Source: Methanobrevibacter sp. V74 (GTDB lineage: Archaea > Methanobacteriota > Methanobacteria > Methanobacteriales > Methanobacteriaceae). Taken from it: 64,000 nt of DNA. The notes under the pieces were generated by a model that ran no database searches, was not told the DNA's origin, and saw only the letters and a list, made by a program, of their open reading frames with translations. Made by a program: the position numbers and the translations under genes. Location of the stretch: NCBI RefSeq assembly GCF_963082495.1, contig NZ_CAUJAN010000002.1, forward strand, positions 248,001-312,000, given 5' to 3'. This document shows positions 54,864-63,954 of this stretch, in pieces; the first letter of the stretch is position 1; each line of letters begins with the position of its first letter.

Positions 54864-56132
54864 TTAAACTAAAACCCCTAAAAAAAGTAAAGACATGCTA
54901 ATCAATATTAAACTAGAAATTGAATCGGTTATGCTGGTTGAAATTGGAATTACAATATTATCAGGATCTAAATTATTATTGTAAGATGTAACTGACACAT
55001 AATAAACAATGAGAATGATGATACTTACTAAAATAACTCCAGATGATGTTGATATTTCAACCAGTTTATCAAATCCAACACCTACAACACCTAAAGCATA
55101 AGAAGAGGCTTCAGCTAAAAGACCAATTACCGGAAAGATAATAACTGCTAAAATCAAACTGATTATGAAATTATGAATAGACTCCCCTTCCGGTTTTCTT
55201 AACGGTTCAATTAAACCTGAATGAAGACCAGAAGATAATCTAGCTCCTAAAATACTTATTAAACTTCCACTTTCCCCTGAAAACAATGGAACTAATGTTA
55301 ATAAGCTAGGATTAGTTAATAATGTTTCGACCGCTGAGTTTAAAATCCCTCCTGCTGCCCCTCCTAAAAATGAACACAAAAGCAAAACAGGAGTGGATTG
55401 TTTTAAAATTGCATTAGTTTCATAAGATAGTTTATAGCAATGAATAAAACTAACAACAATTGTTATTAATAGCATAATAAGAACAACATCTTTAACAATG
55501 AAATTAAAACTAATAAAATTTAAAATAAATACAGATAAAATTATAGCTGGAAGGGTAAATAAATCGCCGAATGCTGCAATAATTGGACTTGTTATATTGT
55601 CTGGATCCCAGCCATGTTCAAAACTTTTAAATGAAACAAACATAGTAATTGGAAGCATAATCAAGTTTGAAATTATGCCTGCAACAATACTAATCAATAT
55701 AAAATCAATTAAATCCATTGAAGGTTGATGTAATAAAACACACAATATTTTTGCTATAATACCTAAAAATAAAGACAGCACTAATGTTAAAACAAAGGAT
55801 GAGAATATATTATAATTTAAATCTTGTGAAAACTCAAATTTTGGTGATATTATACCGATGTGAAGATTGCTTGATAATCTTGAAGCAAATGAACCAAAAA
55901 TATTTCCTCTCATGCCTATGGCTCCAGGAATTATTACTAAAAGTCCTGGAAATGTTTCAAGGAAAAAAGTCATTTTACCAAGTATAATACCGGCGATTAA
56001 ATCTCCTATAGCACAAATTAACAGAGCTATGAGACTTTCTTTTATAATTGATTCGTGTTCTTTGAGAAAATCAGGAAATGTTGAAAGTACAGATAGTGAG
56101 CTGCGAATCTTCTTCTGCTGTCTTTTTTTCAC
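54864..56132 (-). CDS. MgtE/SLC41-type divalent cation transporter, no CBS domain
   Basis: This 422-residue membrane protein contains two MgtE membrane domains in tandem, each with the pore signature: PGAIGMRGNIFGSFASRLSS with WDPDNITSPIIAAFGDL in the first, and SGESGSLISILGARLSSGLH with LDPDNIVIPISTSITDSI in the second. It lacks the N-terminal and CBS sensor domains of bacterial MgtE, as in animal SLC41 proteins. The GTG at 56132 follows AGGTAGTGATAATT. It lies 32 bp after a PhoU/TrkA-C gene that probably supplies the regulatory domain. Confidence 0.88.
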   Translation of the reverse strand: MKKRQQKKIRSSLSVLSTFPDFLKEHESIIKESLIALLICAIGDLIAGIILGKMTFFLETFPGLLVIIPGAIGMRGNIFGSFASRLSSNLHIGIISPKFEFSQDLNYNIFSSFVLTLVLSLFLGIIAKILCVLLHQPSMDLIDFILISIVAGIISNLIMLPITMFVSFKSFEHGWDPDNITSPIIAAFGDLFTLPAIILSVFILNFISFNFIVKDVVLIMLLITIVVSFIHCYKLSYETNAILKQSTPVLLLCSFLGGAAGGILNSAVETLLTNPSLLTLVPLFSGESGSLISILGARLSSGLHSGLIEPLRKPEGESIHNFIISLILAVIIFPVIGLLAEASSYALGVVGVGFDKLVEISTSSGVILVSIIILIVYYVSVTSYNNNLDPDNIVIPISTSITDSISSLILISMSLLFLGVLV

Positions 56133-56164
56133 AATTATCACTACCTATCATATTATCAACTCTT

Positions 56165-56764
56165 TTAAATTTCATCATCTAATTCTTCTGAAATATCTTC
56201 AAGAGAACATGTTCCTGCAGCTAATTTTTCAAGTAAATCTGCACCTTCATCTGTTCCCTTTAAAATTAATGTATCACTTGCAAGTAATGTGGTATGTTTA
56301 TCAGGTCCATAAATCCATGATGTGCCTCTTCTAATTGCAATTACTCGCATACCAGTACGATTAACCAATAATAAATCACCTAATGTATTATTGGCTAAAT
56401 CAGAATCATCATTTATTGTTACTCTAACAATACTTTTATCAGATTCCTCCATGACTCTTTTAAATACAGGATGTGGTTTAAACCCAGTGATTACTAAATC
56501 AGCTAAATCTTTAGCCGCATTTGCAATACTTTCAGCGGCTTCTGCAATCTCAAGAAGTGCAGTTAACTTTTCTGCATCTTCATAAGACCTTGCCGCTACT
56601 AACGACTCTTTTTTAATTTCATAATTCATGGAGTTAACTTCATTTTCTAAAGCTAATACCTCTTCAGCGGCTGCTTTGCTATTAAATAAAACTGCTGAGT
56701 AAGCTAAGTCAACCATTAACTCCGACATATTTTTCATTTCTATTAATAAATTTTTAATTGACAA
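56165..56764 (-). CDS. PhoU-like protein with TrkA-C (RCK_C) domain
   Basis: This 199-residue cytoplasmic protein begins with a PhoU-like helical bundle ([40 protein letters not shown]) and ends in a TrkA-C ligand-binding domain ([34 protein letters not shown]). In archaea such proteins are found beside MgtE-type transporters, as here, and are thought to gate them. The TTG start at 56764 follows AAGGGGTATT. It lies 11 bases after cbiH. Confidence 0.85.
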   Translation of the reverse strand: MSIKNLLIEMKNMSELMVDLAYSAVLFNSKAAAEEVLALENEVNSMNYEIKKESLVAARSYEDAEKLTALLEIAEAAESIANAAKDLADLVITGFKPHPVFKRVMEESDKSIVRVTINDDSDLANNTLGDLLLVNRTGMRVIAIRRGTSWIYGPDKHTTLLASDTLILKGTDEGADLLEKLAAGTCSLEDISEELDDEI

Positions 56765-56775
56765 TTAAATACCCC

Positions 56776-57849
56776 TTAAAAATCCTTTGGATTATTGTTT
56801 AATAAACATGCTCGTCTAATCTTTAATAAAATTTTTTTCTTTGTTTTTAAATCTTCAACATTTTCAAGAATGCTTTCTAAAGGTTCTCTTAAACATTCAA
56901 CTGCTTTTTGAGTATGTAACCAAAGGCAATCTTTGCAGTTCCATACCCCTTTGCCTTTAATCCATTCCCCACCGGTTGAAGAATCTCCACATGGATAAAA
57001 CGGACAATAACAGAAATCACAATATTGACCCTCAAAATGACATGGATAAAATTCACATTCTCTGTTTGGTCCATGTACTATTTCACCATTTAAAAATTTT
57101 TCATAATGATTCTGTGATAGCGGATGTATTTTAGACCTAATTACATATCCTCTAGGTGTTACTAACTTATCATCCTGAACATACGTAAGATCATTTCCAA
57201 CAATTAAAGTACAAGACATATTAACAATGTCTTCAGTTAAATCTTTAATTTTAACAATAGTTGTTTTAGGAGGTTCAAAAGTACTATCTATAATACCAAT
57301 TAATGAATTCTCCCCTTTAACATCTAAAACACATTGTTTAAACCTTCTAAATGGTTCTTTACGTGTTTTACTTATTGGATTATAAATTGCAACAATTAAA
57401 TTTGCTTCAAGTGCATATCTTAACTTCTTTTCTATTTCAGATAATGGAGTTAAAATATTACTCAAACTTATTGCTGCAAAATCATTTAATGGAGCGCCTA
57501 AATGGCTTGATGCATAATTTAGTGCAGATACTCCTGCATAAACCTTAATATCAACATCATCATATTTACTTACTATTTGATATAATACATTAGCCATTCC
57601 AAAGACCCCCGGATCTCCAGAGCTAATTAATGAAACGGTTTGGCCTTCTTTACTTTTTTTAATTGCAAACTCAGCTCTTGCTATTTCGTCACCCATTCCT
57701 TTTTTAACTATTTCTTTACCTTCAATTAAATCTTCTATTTGGTTAATATATTTCTTATAACCAACGATAACATCAGATTCTTCAATAGCTTTTAGGGCAC
57801 CTAATGTCATGTTTTCTCTATTTTGACCAATCCCTATTACATTAATCAT
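56776..57849 (-). CDS. cbiH: Cobalt-precorrin-3 C17-methyltransferase with Cys-rich C-terminal domain
   Basis: The N-terminal 240 residues are a SAM-dependent corrinoid methyltransferase that contracts the ring in cobalamin synthesis, with VIGIGQNRENMTLGALKAIE, SLISSGDPGVFGMANVLYQI and YNPISKTRKEPFRRFKQCVL. A further 100 residues hold at least nine Cys (CEFYPCHFEGQYCDFCYCPF, then CGD, CKDC and AVECL), which look like the small zf-like domain of PF04071 fused in methanogens. It may bind metal or a cluster. The start follows AGTGATATT, seven bases after the stop of the previous gene. Confidence 0.9.
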   Translation of the reverse strand: MINVIGIGQNRENMTLGALKAIEESDVIVGYKKYINQIEDLIEGKEIVKKGMGDEIARAEFAIKKSKEGQTVSLISSGDPGVFGMANVLYQIVSKYDDVDIKVYAGVSALNYASSHLGAPLNDFAAISLSNILTPLSEIEKKLRYALEANLIVAIYNPISKTRKEPFRRFKQCVLDVKGENSLIGIIDSTFEPPKTTIVKIKDLTEDIVNMSCTLIVGNDLTYVQDDKLVTPRGYVIRSKIHPLSQNHYEKFLNGEIVHGPNRECEFYPCHFEGQYCDFCYCPFYPCGDSSTGGEWIKGKGVWNCKDCLWLHTQKAVECLREPLESILENVEDLKTKKKILLKIRRACLLNNNPKDF

Positions 57850-57856
57850 AATATCA

Positions 57857-58354
57857 CTAGTACAATTTTAAAACAGAGGTAATTGTTAAAGTATCTTCTT
57901 CAACTTTTAAACCTGTATCTTTATATGCAGCGTTGGCTGTTGCTATTACTTTATATGATGGATCCTGGCTAATCACAATTTGTCCTGAAGTTGAATTTGG
58001 TGAAGCATAACCTAAAGCTTCAATATTCACGGTTAAATTACTATTATCCGTATCATCATAGGTTGTAATATTCATTGAATCAACATTAACTCCGTCTACT
58101 TTCGATAGCTCTTCCATTTTCTGTGCAACATCCTTTTTATTTGTAATGTTTACAGGTGTTGGATCTTTAATTAAAGCATCATTAACTTTTTCAGGGTTAA
58201 AAATCTCTTGGATTTTAGTGACCTGCATATCAATTAACCCATGAATGTTTGGAGCTTCAGCTGTAACAATAGTATAGGAACTAAAAAGACCTAATTCAAA
58301 AAATACAACAAATAACACTACAATTAAAATAATTTTAAGTATTTTATTCGCCAT
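57857..58354 (-). CDS. Membrane-anchored exported protein of unknown function
   Basis: This 165-residue protein has an N-terminal hydrophobic helix (MANKILKIILIVVLFVVFFE and on) and an exported beta-rich domain (KVIATANAAYKDTGLKVEED). I recognise no family. It is co-directional with cbiH and ends seven bases before it, so the two share a transcript. The ATG at 58354 follows GTGATAAAA; the ATG nine bases earlier is less likely. Confidence 0.65.
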   Translation of the reverse strand: MANKILKIILIVVLFVVFFELGLFSSYTIVTAEAPNIHGLIDMQVTKIQEIFNPEKVNDALIKDPTPVNITNKKDVAQKMEELSKVDGVNVDSMNITTYDDTDNSNLTVNIEALGYASPNSTSGQIVISQDPSYKVIATANAAYKDTGLKVEEDTLTITSVLKLY

Positions 58355-58512
58355 TTTTATCACAAACTGAATTTCTAAATATAAAATATTATAATATGCT
58401 AAATTATATTTTTAATAGATAATAAATATAACCCAAATCATAAGGTCAAATTAAAATTGTAATCCTAAATTCTCAAAGTTTATTAACATAGAAAAATAAA
58501 ATTTTTATCAAT

Positions 58513-60174
58513 ATGTCAACTAATAAAATTCTATTAAAGTTTGCAAAAAAAGGAATAAACCTATCACCTGAAGCATATGATAAGGTCATTAATGCAGAAA
58601 ACCCTATAGATTTTGCATCTAATTTAATAGTTAAATTAAAAAGTGATAGATTCACATCAAAAGACTTGGTTTCCGTTAGTGCTGAAACTGTCGATGAACT
58701 AACAGAAAATAAAACTACTTCTAAAAAAGATAATCAGGAAACTTTAATTAATGTTAAAAAAACAGTTGATGAGACACCACAAATAACAAAGATTAAATCC
58801 GGCAAAACAGAAGTTAAAAAGCCCATTTCAATTGAAAATCTTAAAAAAGAAAATGATAAACCGGAAAAACATGTTAATAAAGAGATTCTAGAAGCTTCTG
58901 AAACTATTAAGGATACTAAAATTAAATTTAAAAGAAATGAACAAAAAACCGATGTTAAATATGATTTTAAAATCATCCAAGATACAAGTAAAAAATCATA
59001 TACTAGTGGTGAACTTGAAAACTTAATTTCTTACTTTAAAAGTAGATATGAAAAACTGGCCAATATCTTATCAAAAAGACCAGAACTCAGGAATTATACT
59101 AAAATTAATGATATTGACGATTCACAACAGAGCTTAAGTTTGATATTGATGGTCAGAGAAATTAGATCCAGTAAAAATGGTCATAAAATCGTCGAATTTG
59201 AAGATGATACTGGTGAAATTTCCGTTTTGTTTTCAAATAAAAACGATGAACTGTTCAGAGAAGCTGAAAAGCTTGTCAAAGATGAAGTTGTTGGAGTTAT
59301 TGCAAATAAAAGTGATGATCCGCACTTTGCTTTTGGTCAAGAAATCATTAATCCCGGTGTTTTAAAAGTTCCAGACAAAAAAATGGATTTCAGCATCGTG
59401 TTTTTATCTGACGTTCACATTGGAAGCCTAACATTCCTTGAAGATGCGTTTCAAAGATTTATTGATTGGATTAACTGTGATTTTGGAGATGAAGAACAGA
59501 GAAGAGTTGCTGAAAGTGTTAAATATCTTGTAATTGGTGGGGATATTGTAGATGGTATTGGTGTATATCCAAATCAAGATAAAGAACTTGCAATTAAAGA
59601 TATTACGGAACAATATAATGAAGCTGCAAGGTTTTTAGGTAATGTTAGAAATGATATTAAAATAATTATTGCTCCTGGAAACCACGATGCATCAAGAGTA
59701 GCTGAACCACAGCCTGCTGTTCCTGAAGAATATGCAAAAGCATTATATGAACTTGATAATGTGGAATTTATTTCTAATCCCGGTGTCGTGTCCCTAGATG
59801 GAATTAATGTATTAATTTACCATGGACGTAGTTTTGATGACATGGTGATGGCTGTTAAAGATTTCACATATGAGAAAAATGATGAGATAATGAAAGAATT
59901 ACTATTGAAAAGACATCTAGCACCGTTATATGGTGAACGTACTCCCCTTGCTTCAGAACTTGAAGATTATCTCGTAATAGATGAAGTGCCAGATGTGTTC
60001 CATACAGGTCACGTTCACGTTAACAGTTATAAAAAATTCAAAGGTGTTCATTTAATCAATTCAGGTACGTTTCAGACTCAAACTGAATTCCAAAAAATTT
60101 ATAATATTGAACCTACTCCTGCTCAAGTTCCAATCCTTCATAAAGGAAAATATAGACATTTCAAATTTGTATAG
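58513..60174 (+). CDS. polB: DNA polymerase D small subunit (DP1)
   Basis: DP1 is the proofreading 3'-5' exonuclease subunit of the euryarchaeal replicative polymerase PolD. The 553 residues have a helical N-terminus, an OB-fold (about 195-275; [20 protein letters not shown]) and a calcineurin-type phosphoesterase with metal motifs SDVHIGS (about 297), GDIVDG (342), GNHDAS (388) and GHVHVNS (498). The DP2 gene is not in the window. No ribosome-binding site is visible; a TTTATTAAC stretch about 30 bases upstream may support a short or absent leader. It is followed by fucA. Confidence 0.95.
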   Translation: MSTNKILLKFAKKGINLSPEAYDKVINAENPIDFASNLIVKLKSDRFTSKDLVSVSAETVDELTENKTTSKKDNQETLINVKKTVDETPQITKIKSGKTEVKKPISIENLKKENDKPEKHVNKEILEASETIKDTKIKFKRNEQKTDVKYDFKIIQDTSKKSYTSGELENLISYFKSRYEKLANILSKRPELRNYTKINDIDDSQQSLSLILMVREIRSSKNGHKIVEFEDDTGEISVLFSNKNDELFREAEKLVKDEVVGVIANKSDDPHFAFGQEIINPGVLKVPDKKMDFSIVFLSDVHIGSLTFLEDAFQRFIDWINCDFGDEEQRRVAESVKYLVIGGDIVDGIGVYPNQDKELAIKDITEQYNEAARFLGNVRNDIKIIIAPGNHDASRVAEPQPAVPEEYAKALYELDNVEFISNPGVVSLDGINVLIYHGRSFDDMVMAVKDFTYEKNDEIMKELLLKRHLAPLYGERTPLASELEDYLVIDEVPDVFHTGHVHVNSYKKFKGVHLINSGTFQTQTEFQKIYNIEPTPAQVPILHKGKYRHFKFV

Positions 60175-60184
60175 AGGTTATTTA

Positions 60185-60757
60185 ATGGAAAAAAATGTTG
60201 CTGAGATTATTAGTGTTTCAAAAAATGTTTATGATAAAGGACTAGTTTCCGGTAAATCTGGAAACATTAGTGCAAGGTTTGGAAATGTAATTGGAATAAC
60301 CCCTACTTTAAAATCGTTATCTGAATTAAAAGAAGAGGATATTGTATTAGTTAATATGGATGGTGAAGCATTAACAAAAGGATGCCCTTCTTCTGAAGTT
60401 GATATGCACTTAAAAATCTATAAAAAAAGACCTGACGTTAATGCTATTGTACATACACATTCTCCATATGCAACTGGCTTTGCTTTTTCAGATAAAAAGC
60501 TCAAAAGATTAGAAGGTTTTGGAGAAATAAAAAAACCATATTTACCATCAATTGAATATGAAAAACCTGGAAGTAAGGAACTTGCAATAAATGCCTGTGA
60601 AGGACTTGGCAATGGAGATGTATTGCTTCTAAAAAATCATGGTGTGATTTGTGTAAGCGATCAATTAAAAGAAGCTATGTTACTTGCAGTTTTTGTTGAA
60701 GAGACCGCAAAAACTCAATTTATTACATTGATGTTGAATTCAGCTGAAGAGATTTAA
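60185..60757 (+). CDS. fucA: Class II aldolase, L-fuculose-1-phosphate aldolase type
   Basis: This 190-residue zinc aldolase has GLVSGKSGNISARFGNVIGI, PSSEVDMHLKIY with the catalytic Glu, the metal-binding VHTHSPYATGFA and LKNHGVICVSD. In methanogens the homologue (MJ1418 type) makes L-lactaldehyde, proposed as precursor of the lactate in coenzyme F420. The ATG at 60185 follows AGAGGTTATTTA and lies ten bases after the DP1 stop. The longer frame starting inside polB is rejected. Confidence 0.9.
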   Translation: MEKNVAEIISVSKNVYDKGLVSGKSGNISARFGNVIGITPTLKSLSELKEEDIVLVNMDGEALTKGCPSSEVDMHLKIYKKRPDVNAIVHTHSPYATGFAFSDKKLKRLEGFGEIKKPYLPSIEYEKPGSKELAINACEGLGNGDVLLLKNHGVICVSDQLKEAMLLAVFVEETAKTQFITLMLNSAEEI

Positions 60758-60925
60758 TTAATTCTCTTCTGAAATTACATCTGATTTATTTCTACTTTCT
60801 AATCCTTCTTTAATCATTTTAATGATTAATCCTGATAATGAAGTATCTTCATCAATTGCTAATTTTTTCAATTCTTTTTTTAAATCTTTAGGTAAATTTA
60901 TTGTAGTTTTACTTATATCTGACAT
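60758..60925 (-). CDS. Ribbon-helix-helix protein, 55 aa
   Basis: The minus strand encodes a 55-residue CopG-like protein: a beta strand KTTINLPKDLKKELKKLAID with DEDTSLSGLIIKMIKEGLES behind it, the strand-helix-helix plan of RHH DNA-binding domains. Its stop directly abuts the fucA stop, so the genes are convergent. Such small proteins act as dimeric repressors or as antitoxins; no toxin-like gene is adjacent. Confidence 0.75.
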   Translation of the reverse strand: MSDISKTTINLPKDLKKELKKLAIDEDTSLSGLIIKMIKEGLESRNKSDVISEEN

Positions 60926-60995
60926 GTATAATAGTTCAATTTATTTTAATATATATTTTTCTAAAAATGTAAAATAAATACAACACCACAAAGTA

Positions 60996-61005
60996 TTTAA
61001 ATATA
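60996..61005 (+). promoter_or_regulatory. Candidate TATA box for UPF0147
   Basis: TTTAAATATA, about 70 bases before the ATG at 61073, would give a leader of some 45 bases with GGAGGGAG as ribosome-binding site. The strength of both signals fits a well-expressed gene. Confidence 0.45.
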
Positions 61006-61072
61006 TTACGAACAAATATTTATCTACTAGTTATTTTACTTATTTTAAATATTATATTTTGGAGGGAGTATA

Positions 61073-61321
61073 ATGAGTAATGAATCAGTTGACGAAGTAT
61101 GTGAAATTCTTAAATATATTGCAGGTAATAACACTGTTCCTCGCAATATTAGAGAGGCCGCGAATCAATCTTGTGATTTATTAAACAATAAAGAGCAAGA
61201 TCAGTCCGTAAAAATTAGTGCTGTTTTAGGAAAATTAGATGAGATTAGTAATGATCCTAACATTCCAGTACATGCCAGAACTTTAATTTGGGAAGTTTTA
61301 TCTAAATTAGAAGCTATCTAA
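61073..61321 (+). CDS. UPF0147 family protein
   Basis: This 82-residue helical protein belongs to UPF0147, which is conserved in archaea with unknown role. Two similar halves can be seen (YIAGNNTVPRNIREAANQSC and ISNDPNIPVHARTLIWEVLS), suggesting a repeated helical hairpin. GGAGGGAGTATA precedes the ATG. Monocistronic, ended by T-rich DNA at about 61326-61345. Confidence 0.88.
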   Translation: MSNESVDEVCEILKYIAGNNTVPRNIREAANQSCDLLNNKEQDQSVKISAVLGKLDEISNDPNIPVHARTLIWEVLSKLEAI

Positions 61322-61352
61322 TTTACTTTTTACTATTTTTTTATTATTTTAA

Positions 61353-62363
61353 CTAACAAACAGCAATAGCTATTGTAACACCATTGTAAGAAGTTTTTTT
61401 ATAAATCAGTTTTGAATCAAAACCGGCGGTTATTAAAGCTGAAGGTTCACAAACACCATAAATTCCAAATTTTGATTTTACAAATTCAGATTTACTAACA
61501 TCATTTGAACTAAATAGCTTTAATTTATCCATTTCAACAAAATTAACCGGTACATTTAATTTATCAGATAATTCCAATATGCCTTTTTCGTCCTTCTTAA
61601 TTTCAGCTGATGCCAGCATGTTTACTCTTTCAGTTGAAATATTCAATTCAATTAATGATTTTTTTAAGGCATCATAAATAAATTTACATTCCTTGTTTCT
61701 TTTACATCCAATTCCAACAACTATTTTTCTCTCTTTTAATATTATTTTATGTTCATCTAAGCAAACATGTATTTCATGTGTATTTATTTTTGATGAATAA
61801 TAAATTGAGACATTGATTTCAAGTGTATTATTATTTAAATATTCATGTAAGTAGTCAAAATTGCAATTGGGATTAATTGTTAAAGAAATTTCCCTGCCGT
61901 CTAAAATAGCTTTATTAAAGTATAAAATCTCTTTTGTATTGTCAATTGATAAATACAAGTCACGTGCAAAAATATCAATGCCTAATTTTTTATTCACATC
62001 TGTTGACGTTGTAATGACAGGTGTTGCGTCAATTAAGTTGGAAATTTTATGTGTTAACTCGTTTGCACCACCAAGATGACCTGAAAGTGTGGATATTACA
62101 AAATTACCATTATCATCAATATTCAATACAGCAGGGTCAGTTACTTTAGATTCTATTAATGGTGCAATAGATCTAATCAATATTCCAGATGCCATAATAG
62201 CTACAATTGCATCATATTCATGGAATAATATTGGAAAATAATTTTTAACATTTTTATGATATAAATCAGTTTTAATTATAGTTGAATCTAACTCTAACCT
62301 TTTTTTTAAATCAATTGCTAATTTTTGACCTTTATCCGATACAGAAATTATTGCTATTTTCAT
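61353..62363 (-). CDS. cbiG: Cobalt-precorrin-5A hydrolase
   Basis: CbiG opens the delta-lactone of cobalt-precorrin-5A and releases acetaldehyde in anaerobic cobalamin synthesis. The 336 residues show a central ILIRSIAPLIESKVTDPAVL and NIDDNGNFVISTLSGHLGGA, then the C-terminal domain with VVGIGCKRNKECKFIYDAL and YGVCEPSALITAG. Its ATG overlaps the cbiB stop by four bases, so the two are translationally coupled. Confidence 0.93.
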   Translation of the reverse strand: MKIAIISVSDKGQKLAIDLKKRLELDSTIIKTDLYHKNVKNYFPILFHEYDAIVAIMASGILIRSIAPLIESKVTDPAVLNIDDNGNFVISTLSGHLGGANELTHKISNLIDATPVITTSTDVNKKLGIDIFARDLYLSIDNTKEILYFNKAILDGREISLTINPNCNFDYLHEYLNNNTLEINVSIYYSSKINTHEIHVCLDEHKIILKERKIVVGIGCKRNKECKFIYDALKKSLIELNISTERVNMLASAEIKKDEKGILELSDKLNVPVNFVEMDKLKLFSSNDVSKSEFVKSKFGIYGVCEPSALITAGFDSKLIYKKTSYNGVTIAIAVC

Positions 62364-63397
62364 AATATCACAAATATTAATATAAATAATAAAACAATTG
62401 TCAGAGTATATAATGAAATACTTAATTTTGACAATTTAACTGCTTTTGAAATATCTTCCTTAGTTATACATTTGTTATTGTCACCTAAAATATATGTTCC
62501 CTTTTTAATCAATTGGATATTCAATGCTCCTGCAGTAGTGGCCATTGTATAACCGGAATTAGGTGAAGGACATTTTCTTGCATCTCTAATCATTACTTTA
62601 AATGCATTTTTTCCATCTAACTTAAGCAGATAAGCTGAAAACACGATGAATATTCCTGCAATTCTTGATGGAAGATAATTTAAAACATCATCGATTTTAG
62701 CTGGAAAAAAACCAATGTTGATCAGTTCGTCTGTTTTATAACCAATCATCGCATCAAGTGTATTTGAAATTCTATACAACATTGGAATTAACAACAAATA
62801 AAACAACTGATTATTTATAGTACAATGCAATATTACTATGCCGAAAATAAAATAATAGAAAATTGGAGCAACATATGAATCTGTTATATTTTCAGTTAGA
62901 CTTTCAATTGCAGCTGAAACAATAAATGATTCTGTTAATTCATCAGTATCACGACTTACAAGATATGATACTAACTGTCTTGCTTTATCAATATTATCGT
63001 ATAATGCGGTTTTAATGTCAGCAGCAGTTTGTAAAAGCATGTTAACAGAAAATGTGGATGACAACAGTATTGTGAATATGATAAATAAAAATATGATGTT
63101 TATTGATGAAATTAAATATATAATGTATAATATTACACTTGAGACACAGCACACACAAGCAATAACCAACAATCCGGATAATCTGTTTTCAATTTTTATA
63201 AATATTTTTTTGAAAAAATTGGCTATTAATCCTATTATAACAACAGGATGAATTTTTGTTGGCAATTCACCAAATACAATATCAATAGCTAATGAAAATA
63301 TTAAAGCTGAAACAATAAATATAAATATGTTTAGAGAGGTGATATTGTTTATTTTTATTAATAATATATCATTAAATAAATTAATATATTCAATCAT
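62360..63397 (-). CDS. cbiB: Adenosylcobinamide-phosphate synthase
   Basis: CbiB/CobD joins aminopropanol phosphate to adenosylcobyric acid at the membrane. The 345 residues include ALAIDIVFGELPTKIHPVVI-like segments (SLAIDIVFGELPTKIHPVVI), LVSRDTDELTESFIVSAAIE, ESLTENITDSYVAPIFYYFI and CPSPNSGYTMATTAGALNIQ, plus four to five membrane helices. It is the first gene of the cbiB-cbiG pair and is divergent from the DUF2299 gene. Confidence 0.93.
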   Translation of the reverse strand: MIEYINLFNDILLIKINNITSLNIFIFIVSALIFSLAIDIVFGELPTKIHPVVIIGLIANFFKKIFIKIENRLSGLLVIACVCCVSSVILYIIYLISSINIIFLFIIFTILLSSTFSVNMLLQTAADIKTALYDNIDKARQLVSYLVSRDTDELTESFIVSAAIESLTENITDSYVAPIFYYFIFGIVILHCTINNQLFYLLLIPMLYRISNTLDAMIGYKTDELINIGFFPAKIDDVLNYLPSRIAGIFIVFSAYLLKLDGKNAFKVMIRDARKCPSPNSGYTMATTAGALNIQLIKKGTYILGDNNKCITKEDISKAVKLSKLSISLYTLTIVLLFILIFVIL

Positions 63398-63461
63398 AGT
63401 TTAATATATATAATAAAAAAATAAATAATTTATTATATATTTTTTTAAATAAGATGATATT
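63398..63461. promoter_or_regulatory. Divergent promoter region, cbiB and DUF2299 gene
   Basis: The 64-bp spacer has TATTATATAT at 63431-63440, 26 bases before the plus-strand ATG, and an A/T-rich run (TTATTATATATATTAAA on the minus strand) near cbiB. The plus-strand message could be leaderless. Confidence 0.45.
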
Positions 63462-63944
63462 ATGAGCATTGAAGAAAATGTAAAACAATGGTTATCTGAA
63501 GAAGATTTCATACGTGAAGTCAGATATGATGAAAATGCAGATTTTCATTTTATTATTGAGTTTCCAAAAGATAATATAATGGAAGTTATTAAACCAAAAG
63601 GTAAAGATTTTATTCTTATTGCCTGTGCTACTAAAGTTGCTCAAGAACATTTAAATTTAATGAATAATGCTGACGCTTTAACTAAAAAGGATTTCATCAT
63701 GGCATTAAATTTTAGTTTAAACAGTTATTTAGTTGATTTTGAACTTAGAGTTGTGCAAGATATATTACAACAATTTGTTGTTACAGATCAGATATTTGAA
63801 GATGGTTTGACCAAACATGAATTAATTAAAACCATTAAAAGAGTATTTAAAGCTAAATTACAATGTGTTTGGTTAATTGACCAAAAATTCACCAGACCTA
63901 ACATTACTGGAACTTCCTCTAATGAAAATGACATGTTCATTTAG
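63462..63944 (+). CDS. DUF2299 family protein
   Basis: This 160-residue cytoplasmic protein resembles DUF2299, found in archaea. It starts with SIEENVKQWLSEEDFIREVR and has a beta region FHFIIEFPKDNIMEVIKPKG, with further helices (LTKHELIKTIKRVFKAKLQ). The role is unknown; the fold looks like a small alpha/beta chaperone-like domain, which is a guess. A Ser/Asn-rich tail follows. Confidence 0.75.
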   Translation: MSIEENVKQWLSEEDFIREVRYDENADFHFIIEFPKDNIMEVIKPKGKDFILIACATKVAQEHLNLMNNADALTKKDFIMALNFSLNSYLVDFELRVVQDILQQFVVTDQIFEDGLTKHELIKTIKRVFKAKLQCVWLIDQKFTRPNITGTSSNENDMFI

Positions 63945-63954
63945 AGACAGGGGG

